Of a DNA stretch of 9,939 nucleotides, positions 5,539 through 9,939 are shown piece after piece. Both the position numbers and the translations under genes were made by a program. How positions within the stretch are numbered: position 1 is the first letter of the stretch; every line of letters begins with the position of its first letter. This DNA comes from an uncultured Clostridia bacterium. Lineage in GTDB: Bacteria; Bacillota; Clostridia; Christensenellales; Borkfalkiaceae. Location: assembly GCA_937920115.1 (NCBI GenBank), contig CALGVF010000256.1, positions 1 through 9,939 on the forward strand, written 5' to 3'. A model generated the notes under the pieces. The model searched no databases, was not told where the DNA came from, and was given only the letters and a program-made list of their open reading frames with translations.

Positions 5539-7172
5539 TGCAAAGCGGAAAAGAGTGGCTCGGCGAGCAGATAAAACCTTATAAATTATCCGTGATAATG
5601 CTTACGGCGGCTTCGGTACTCGCTACCTGTCTGTCCGTCGCTTTCGCGTTTCTGACGAAATACCTTGTAAATTCCGCAACCGACGGCGATAAAAAAGGCA
5701 TTATTACGTTCGTCGTCGTTTTGCTTGCCGTTTTAATTTTCAGAATAACGTTGCAAGCCTTAATTCGTTTCTTTTCGGAAAAAACGAGAGCAGACATATC
5801 GACGGGACTCAGAAAAAGACTTTTCGGTCGGGTTCTTAAAGCCGATTATAAGGAAATATCGAAATATCACAGCGGCGATCTCGTTTCGAGACTTACGCAG
5901 GATACTGCGGAAATATCGACCGATACCGTAGGGCTTATGCCCGCAACCGCGGGAATGATTACGCAACTTATCGGCTGTATAGGGGCGTTGTTTTTTATAG
6001 ACAAAATTTTTACGGCGATACTGATTGCGGGCGGAGTAATACTCGTTGCGATTACGGCGGTTTTCAGAAAAAAATTGAAATTTTATCAAAAGGAAATAAT
6101 GGCTTCGGACGCTGAAAACAAGTCGTTTATGCAGGAGAGCATCGTCTCTTCGATAACGATTAAAGCGTATGGAGCGGAAGAAAAAACCGAGAAAAAGTCG
6201 GGAAATATACTTAAAAAATACTATAACAGACGGATAGAGAGGGCAAAACTTAACTCGGTCGTCGGCGTTATCTATTCGCTTATTTCCAACTCGGGAATGA
6301 TATTTGCGGTCGTGTGGTGCGCGGTAGGTATTTTTAAGGGTTCGACCGACTACGGAGCGATACTGTCCGTAGTGCTTTTAATGGAGCAGTTGCAACGCCC
6401 GTTCACTTCGTTTTCGTCGATTATCCCCGTCTACTACGCAAGACAGGCGAGCGCGGAACGCCTTGCCGAAATCGACGGCGTATACACGGAAGAGGTAAAA
6501 GACGAAAAAACGGAAAGTATTATAAAGTCGTTCGAGGGTATCGGGTGCGAAAACCTGTCTTTTTCTTACGGAGACGAACCCGTATTGAAAGATTTGTCGT
6601 TTGAGATAAAAAAGAGCAAAAGCGTTTTAATTTCGGGCGTTTCGGGCGTGGGGAAGAGTACGCTTTTCAAAATTATGCTCGGAATTTACACGCCGCAAAG
6701 CGGCTCTGTTTACGTTCGTTGCGGCGGTAAAAACATTCCGCTAAACGAAAAAACGAGAAGTCTCTTTTCATACGTTCCGCAGGGCAATTTCCTGTTTTCG
6801 GGAACGATAAGAGAGAATTTAACGTTTTTTGCCGACGGGGCTGTCAATGACGACGAAATAGAGGAAACGTTAAAGGCTTGTTGCGGCGAATTCGTTTACG
6901 ATTTGCCCGATAAACTCGAAACCGTATTAGGTGAAAGAGGACTCGGCTTATCCGAGGGGCAAATTCAAAGATTAGCCGTCGCGAGGGCGTTGATTTCGGG
7001 GAGACCTGTTTTGCTTTTAGACGAAGCGACTTCTGCTCTCGACGCTGAGACGGAAAGCCGTATGCTCAAAAATTTATCCGAGAAAGAAATTACCTGCGTA
7101 ATGATTTCTCACAGGCAGAAAGCGGCTGTAACCTGCGATAAGACGATTGAAATTACGAGAGAAACGAACTGA
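5538..7172 (+). CDS. ABC exporter half-transporter (membrane domain plus ATPase)
   Basis: This 544-residue protein has the MsbA/LmrA-type layout: about six membrane helices (roughly residues 17-44, 52-78, two between 130 and 176, two between 238 and 290), then an ATPase domain. ATPase motifs: Walker A GVSGVGKST (367-375), Q-loop SYVPQGNFLF with Gln415, signature LSEGQ (471-475) in place of LSGGQ, Walker B VLLLDE (491-496) with Glu496, SALD, and switch His525 (MISHR). It should work as a homodimer exporting a peptide or lipid-like substrate. There is no N-terminal C39 peptidase domain, as found in bacteriocin exporters that cut their own cargo; the separate peptidase upstream could take that role. 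The phrase GERGLGLSEGQ is one I associate with exporters of Bacillota peptide clusters. AAGGGA (5524-5529) lies 8 bases before the ATG, which overlaps the upstream stop by one base. Substrate unknown. Confidence 0.9.
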   Translation: MQSGKEWLGEQIKPYKLSVIMLTAASVLATCLSVAFAFLTKYLVNSATDGDKKGIITFVVVLLAVLIFRITLQALIRFFSEKTRADISTGLRKRLFGRVLKADYKEISKYHSGDLVSRLTQDTAEISTDTVGLMPATAGMITQLIGCIGALFFIDKIFTAILIAGGVILVAITAVFRKKLKFYQKEIMASDAENKSFMQESIVSSITIKAYGAEEKTEKKSGNILKKYYNRRIERAKLNSVVGVIYSLISNSGMIFAVVWCAVGIFKGSTDYGAILSVVLLMEQLQRPFTSFSSIIPVYYARQASAERLAEIDGVYTEEVKDEKTESIIKSFEGIGCENLSFSYGDEPVLKDLSFEIKKSKSVLISGVSGVGKSTLFKIMLGIYTPQSGSVYVRCGGKNIPLNEKTRSLFSYVPQGNFLFSGTIRENLTFFADGAVNDDEIEETLKACCGEFVYDLPDKLETVLGERGLGLSEGQIQRLAVARALISGRPVLLLDEATSALDAETESRMLKNLSEKEITCVMISHRQKAAVTCDKTIEITRETN

Positions 7173-7190
7173 ACCTAATTTCGTTATAAT

Positions 7191-7235
7191 TATATAGCCG
7201 CCCGACCGCATTGCGGTCGGGCGGCTATATATTTT
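7191..7235 (+). terminator. Strong intrinsic terminator between convergent genes
   Basis: A perfect inverted repeat, 7191-7210 against 7212-7231, has a GC-rich core (GCCGCCCGACCGC), a loop of about three bases and a T4 tract (7232-7235) on the plus side. It closes the exporter operon. For the convergent transketolase gene the bases past the hairpin are ATTATAACGA, with no real U-run, so it may stop that transcript less efficiently or act mainly as a 3' end barrier. Confidence 0.9.
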
Positions 7236-7269
7236 AAGTTTTTACTATTCGCTATTTAATAGATTTCGC

Positions 7270-9255
7270 TTACTTATTCTTTAAATTGCTTATCGTTCTC
7301 TTTACCGTTTCGACTACGTTTTCAACAGTGAAACCGAATTTTTCGAGAAGAGCGGAGTAGAGTGCGGACGCTCCGAACGTGTCCATTCCTATAACCTCTC
7401 CGTCCAAGCCTACGTATTTGTACCAAGGCGATTTCGCTCCCGCTTCGATTGCTATTCTCGCTCTTATCGACGGGTTTAAAACGCTGTTTTTATACGTTTG
7501 TTTTTGCTTGTCGAAAAGTTCCATACAGGGCATCGAAACGACCGTTACGTCTATTCCTTCGAGTCTTAACGCCTCTTTCGCTTTCATTGCGAGTTCGACT
7601 TCCGACCCCGACGCCATTAAGATTGCGTCCGAACGGTTCTTCGTCGAACGGGAAAGAACGTACGCTCCTTTTAACGCGTTGCCGTTTGATTCGTCGTATT
7701 GCGGAAGATTCTGTCTCGACAAAACTATGCAGGTCGGACCTTCTTCTTCGAGAGCGGTTATCCATGCGCAGACCGTCTCTTTTCCGTCCGCAGGGCGAAA
7801 TACTTTCATATTCGGTATCGCCCGAAGTCCCGCAAGTTGCTCGACGGGTTGATGCGTGGGACCGTCCTCGCCGACCCCGATAGAATCGTGCGTGAGAATA
7901 TAAGTCACGTTTCTGTTCATTAAAGCGGACAAACGCATGGCGTTTTTCATATAGTCCGAGAAAATGAAGAAAGTCGCACAGTACGGTCTCAAACCGCCGT
8001 GAAGTGAAATGCCGTTGCAAATCGCCGCCATAGCGTGTTCTCTTATTCCGAAATGGAAATTCGTTCCGCTTCTGTTTTCCGCGGAGTAGTAGGTTCTGTT
8101 TTTCATTACCGACTTATTCGACGGTCCTAAATCCGCGCTGCCGCCGACGAGATTCGGTATAAGGTCTGCTAGAATATTGAGAACTTTTGAACTCGTATTT
8201 CTCGTCGCGTCGGGCTTCGGGAAATCGTAAAGTTGTTTTTCTTTAAAGAAATTCGGAAGTTTTCCTTTCATATAGTCGGAATACTTCTGAGCGAGTTCGG
8301 GGTACGCCGCCTGATACGCCTTGAACGTTCTCTTCCAAATTCTTTGAAGTCTTATGCCTTTCGTGGTGTATCTGTGGTGGTATTTTTTTACCTCTTCGGG
8401 AACGGTGAACGGCGGGTAGTCGTAGCCGAGATTTTCTCTCAGCCCCTTAATGCCGTCCGCTCCGAGGGGAGACCCGTGAGTGTCTGCGGAACCCGCTTTC
8501 GGCGAGCCGTAACCTATGACTGTTCTGACGATTATAAGCGACGGTTTTTCCTTTTCGGCTTTCGCTTTCGCTATTGCTTTCGCAATCGCTTTCACGTCGT
8601 TGCCGTCCTTGACGTTTATGACTTGCCAACCCTGAGCGGCGTGGCGTTTTCCCACGTCCTCGGTGAACGCTCCGTCGGTGTCGCCTTCTATCGTAATATT
8701 GTTTTTATCGTATAAAACTATCAACTTGCCGAGTTTCAAAGTGCCTGCGAGCGAAGCCGCTTCATACTCGATACCTTCCATCATACAGCCGTCGCCGCAG
8801 AGGGCGTAAGTGTAGTGGTCGACTATGTTGTAATCGGGTTTATTGAAGGTCGCCGCTAAAATCGTTTCGGCAATCGCCATACCGACCGCGTTCGCAATAC
8901 CTTGACCCAAAGGTCCTGTGGTTGTTTCCACTCCGGGGGTAACTCCGTATTCGGGGTGTCCGGGGGTTTTCGAGCCTAATTGACGGAAGTTCTTTATGTC
9001 CTCCATAGACACGTCGTATCCGAACAGGTGAAGAAGAGAGTAGTAAAGCATCGAGCCGTGACCTGCCGACAGAATAAATCTGTCTCTGTCTGCGAAGTTG
9101 GGGTCTTTCGGGTTGAATTTAAGGTGTTTCGCGAAAAGGGCGTAAGCGATAGGAGCGCTTCCGAGCGGAAGTCCGGGGTGACCCGATTTTGCCTTTTCGA
9201 TTGCCTCTGCTGAAAGGACCCTCAACGTGTTTACGGAAAGTTGACTTATATCCAT
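7270..9255 (-). CDS. tkt: Transketolase
   Basis: Transketolase moves two-carbon units between sugar phosphates in the pentose phosphate pathway, using thiamine diphosphate and a divalent metal. The 661-residue length is normal for the single-chain enzyme. Visible features: SGHPGLPLG (24-32), SAGHGSMLYY (63-72), the thiamine diphosphate motif from GDG (154-156) to NN (185-186), THGSPLG (259-265), the conserved glutamate in FGIREHAM (Glu406) that activates the cofactor, and LTHDSIGVGEDGPTHQP of the pyrimidine domain. The start was set at 9255 because MDISQLSVNTLR matches family N-termini and AGGAGA (9268-9263) stands 8 bases before it. An upstream in-frame ATG at 9321 would add 22 residues unlike the family and would put the start above the promoter. 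The stretch KAIAKAIAKAKAEKEK (222-237) is a simple repetitive helix. It is a monocistronic unit convergent with the exporter operon. Confidence 0.97.
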   Translation of the reverse strand: MDISQLSVNTLRVLSAEAIEKAKSGHPGLPLGSAPIAYALFAKHLKFNPKDPNFADRDRFILSAGHGSMLYYSLLHLFGYDVSMEDIKNFRQLGSKTPGHPEYGVTPGVETTTGPLGQGIANAVGMAIAETILAATFNKPDYNIVDHYTYALCGDGCMMEGIEYEAASLAGTLKLGKLIVLYDKNNITIEGDTDGAFTEDVGKRHAAQGWQVINVKDGNDVKAIAKAIAKAKAEKEKPSLIIVRTVIGYGSPKAGSADTHGSPLGADGIKGLRENLGYDYPPFTVPEEVKKYHHRYTTKGIRLQRIWKRTFKAYQAAYPELAQKYSDYMKGKLPNFFKEKQLYDFPKPDATRNTSSKVLNILADLIPNLVGGSADLGPSNKSVMKNRTYYSAENRSGTNFHFGIREHAMAAICNGISLHGGLRPYCATFFIFSDYMKNAMRLSALMNRNVTYILTHDSIGVGEDGPTHQPVEQLAGLRAIPNMKVFRPADGKETVCAWITALEEEGPTCIVLSRQNLPQYDESNGNALKGAYVLSRSTKNRSDAILMASGSEVELAMKAKEALRLEGIDVTVVSMPCMELFDKQKQTYKNSVLNPSIRARIAIEAGAKSPWYKYVGLDGEVIGMDTFGASALYSALLEKFGFTVENVVETVKRTISNLKNK

Positions 9256-9262
9256 TAGTAAA

Positions 9263-9268
9263 TCTCCT
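9263..9268 (-). promoter_or_regulatory. Ribosome binding site deciding the transketolase start
   Basis: On the minus strand AGGAGA lies 8 bases before the ATG at 9255. The upstream in-frame ATG at 9321 has no such site. Confidence 0.8.
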
Positions 9269-9298
9269 GTGAGCGTCGTAAGAAACGCACTCGAAAAC

Positions 9299-9327
9299 AT
9301 TATACAATTTTTTTTCGTCATTTACAA
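9299..9327 (-). promoter_or_regulatory. Promoter of the transketolase gene
   Basis: Read on the minus strand, TTGTAA (9327-9322) and a perfect TATAAT (9304-9299) are 17 bases apart. Transcription should begin near 9292, leaving a leader of about 37 bases with the AGGAGA site. No riboswitch or other leader structure was seen. Confidence 0.8.
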
Positions 9328-9438
9328 GCGAATAGGGGTTGTTTTCTGCTCGACTTAAAAATTTTCATTTTCTATTCTAAGCGGGCGGAAAAAATACGCC
9401 GTATAATTTTTAATTTCATCAAAAAACCATTATATCGC

Positions 9439-9467
9439 TTTACTTTTTTCAATTTATTTTATATAAT
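9439..9467 (+). promoter_or_regulatory. Promoter of proS
   Basis: TTTACT (9439-9444, 4 of 6 to consensus) and a perfect TATAAT (9462-9467) are 17 bases apart. The start point would be near 9474, leaving a leader of about 28 bases. A second TATAAT at 9478-9483 lacks a matching -35. Between this promoter and that of transketolase (9328-9438) I see only AT-rich sequence with no clear operator or RNA structure. Confidence 0.65.
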
Positions 9468-9501
9468 GATTATTATCTATAATTGTAATCGGAGATTAAA
9501 A

Positions 9502-9939
9502 ATGCTTGTAAGAAACTTACTCGGCGCAAGATATAAAGAGACGCCCAAGGACTGTACGATCGCAAGTCACGCCCTTATGATGAAGGGCGGCTATATCAAG
9601 TATATGAGCAACGGCAGTTATTCGTTGTTCAACCCCACGAAGAGGATAACCTCTAAAATCGAGAAAATCATTCGCGAAGAAATGGATAAAATCGGCGGAC
9701 AAGAAGTTCTGTTCCCCGTCGTGATGCCCGCTTCGCTTTGGGAGGAATCGGGAAGATATACGAGTATCGGCAGCGAAATGGCTCGTTTCACCGATAGAAA
9801 CAATATGAAAATGGTACTCGGAATGACCCACGAGGAAGCCGCTGTTCATCTCGCGAGAGACGTCGCCGCTTCTTATACCGATTACCCGTTTATGATTTAT
9901 CAGATTCAGACCAAGTTCAGAGACGAACCGAGGGCGAGA
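9502..9939 (+). CDS. proS: Prolyl-tRNA synthetase, N-terminal part (3' end outside window)
   Basis: ProS charges tRNA-Pro with proline. The first 146 residues are present and the frame is open to the last base. They match the bacterial-type class II enzyme: MLVRNLLGARYKETPKDCTIASHALMM at the start, motif 1 in the segment from NPTKRITSKIEKIIREEMDK to VVMPASLWEESGRY, the LGMTHEEA block that helps bind ATP and prolyl adenylate, and the beginning of motif 2 (YQIQTKFRDEPRAR). GGAG (9491-9494) lies 7 bases before the ATG. The gene is divergent from transketolase. Its editing domain and C-terminus cannot be judged. The leader is too short for a T-box. Confidence 0.95.
   Translation, partial: MLVRNLLGARYKETPKDCTIASHALMMKGGYIKYMSNGSYSLFNPTKRITSKIEKIIREEMDKIGGQEVLFPVVMPASLWEESGRYTSIGSEMARFTDRNNMKMVLGMTHEEAAVHLARDVAASYTDYPFMIYQIQTKFRDEPRAR

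Noticed and set aside
7185..7190. Perfect TATAAT after the exporter gene as a plus-strand promoter
   Set aside because: No -35 at a suitable distance, and it would transcribe straight into a strong terminator with no gene beyond it on that strand.
8560..8600. Short tandem pattern (CTTTCG/CTATTG units) as a DNA repeat
   Set aside because: It encodes the alanine/lysine-rich helix KAIAKAIAKAKA of transketolase, so low-complexity protein sequence explains it.
8233..8715. 160-residue plus-strand ORF inside transketolase, and other long overlapping frames on the opposite strand of clear genes
   Set aside because: They lie wholly or almost wholly within well-supported genes in another frame, lack ribosome binding sites and look like no known family; they are shadows of the real coding strand.
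9256..9321. N-terminal extension of transketolase starting at 9321
   Set aside because: It has no ribosome binding site, is unlike the family, and would include the -10 element of the gene's own promoter.
9328..9438. AT-rich stretch between the two divergent promoters, with a TATAAT at 9402-9407
   Set aside because: No -35 lies 17 bases upstream, and no inverted repeat or small ORF with a ribosome binding site was seen.

Overview
The window reads as a chromosomal segment of a Gram-positive, Clostridia-like member of the Bacillota, probably from an uncultured or gut-type lineage. The reasons are the lon-ysxC gene order, a lysine riboswitch working by transcription termination, AAGGAG/AGGAG ribosome binding sites, a lipoprotein-type binding protein fused to its permease, and moderate-to-low GC with AT-rich gaps. 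The lineage is inferred from these traits, not from a search. No mobile element, tRNA, rRNA or CRISPR array was seen.

Left part (1-1586): the 3' end of the Lon protease gene, cut by the window edge, overlaps the ribosome-assembly GTPase gene ysxC/engB by 4 bases. Next comes a 335-base gap (1587-1921) filled by a probable promoter, a lysine (L-box) riboswitch, a plausible antiterminator and an intrinsic terminator. It controls a two-gene operon (1922-4295). The first gene fuses a substrate-binding lipoprotein to an ABC permease and the second encodes the ATPase. By homology alone this would be called a generic polar amino acid transporter; the riboswitch points to lysine.

Middle part (4302-7235): a compact three-gene operon bounded by terminators on both sides. 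It encodes an HPr-kinase-like P-loop protein, a small S24/S26 (signal-peptidase-fold) protease with an apparent Ser-His-Asp set and no membrane anchor, and a one-chain ABC exporter. This trio resembles the processing and export end of peptide (RiPP-like) maturation clusters, but no precursor, PqqD/RRE protein or radical SAM enzyme is present. Its extended -10 promoter is placed so that transcription should begin at or next to the ATG, giving a leaderless mRNA. This is the least explained system in the window.

Right part (7191-9939): a strong perfect hairpin separates the exporter from a convergent full-length transketolase gene on the minus strand. A divergent promoter region (9256-9501) then serves transketolase on one side and, on the other, proS (prolyl-tRNA synthetase), whose 3' end lies outside the window. 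The outer genes are housekeeping genes; the lysine operon and the orphan kinase/peptidase/exporter operon are the accessory part.
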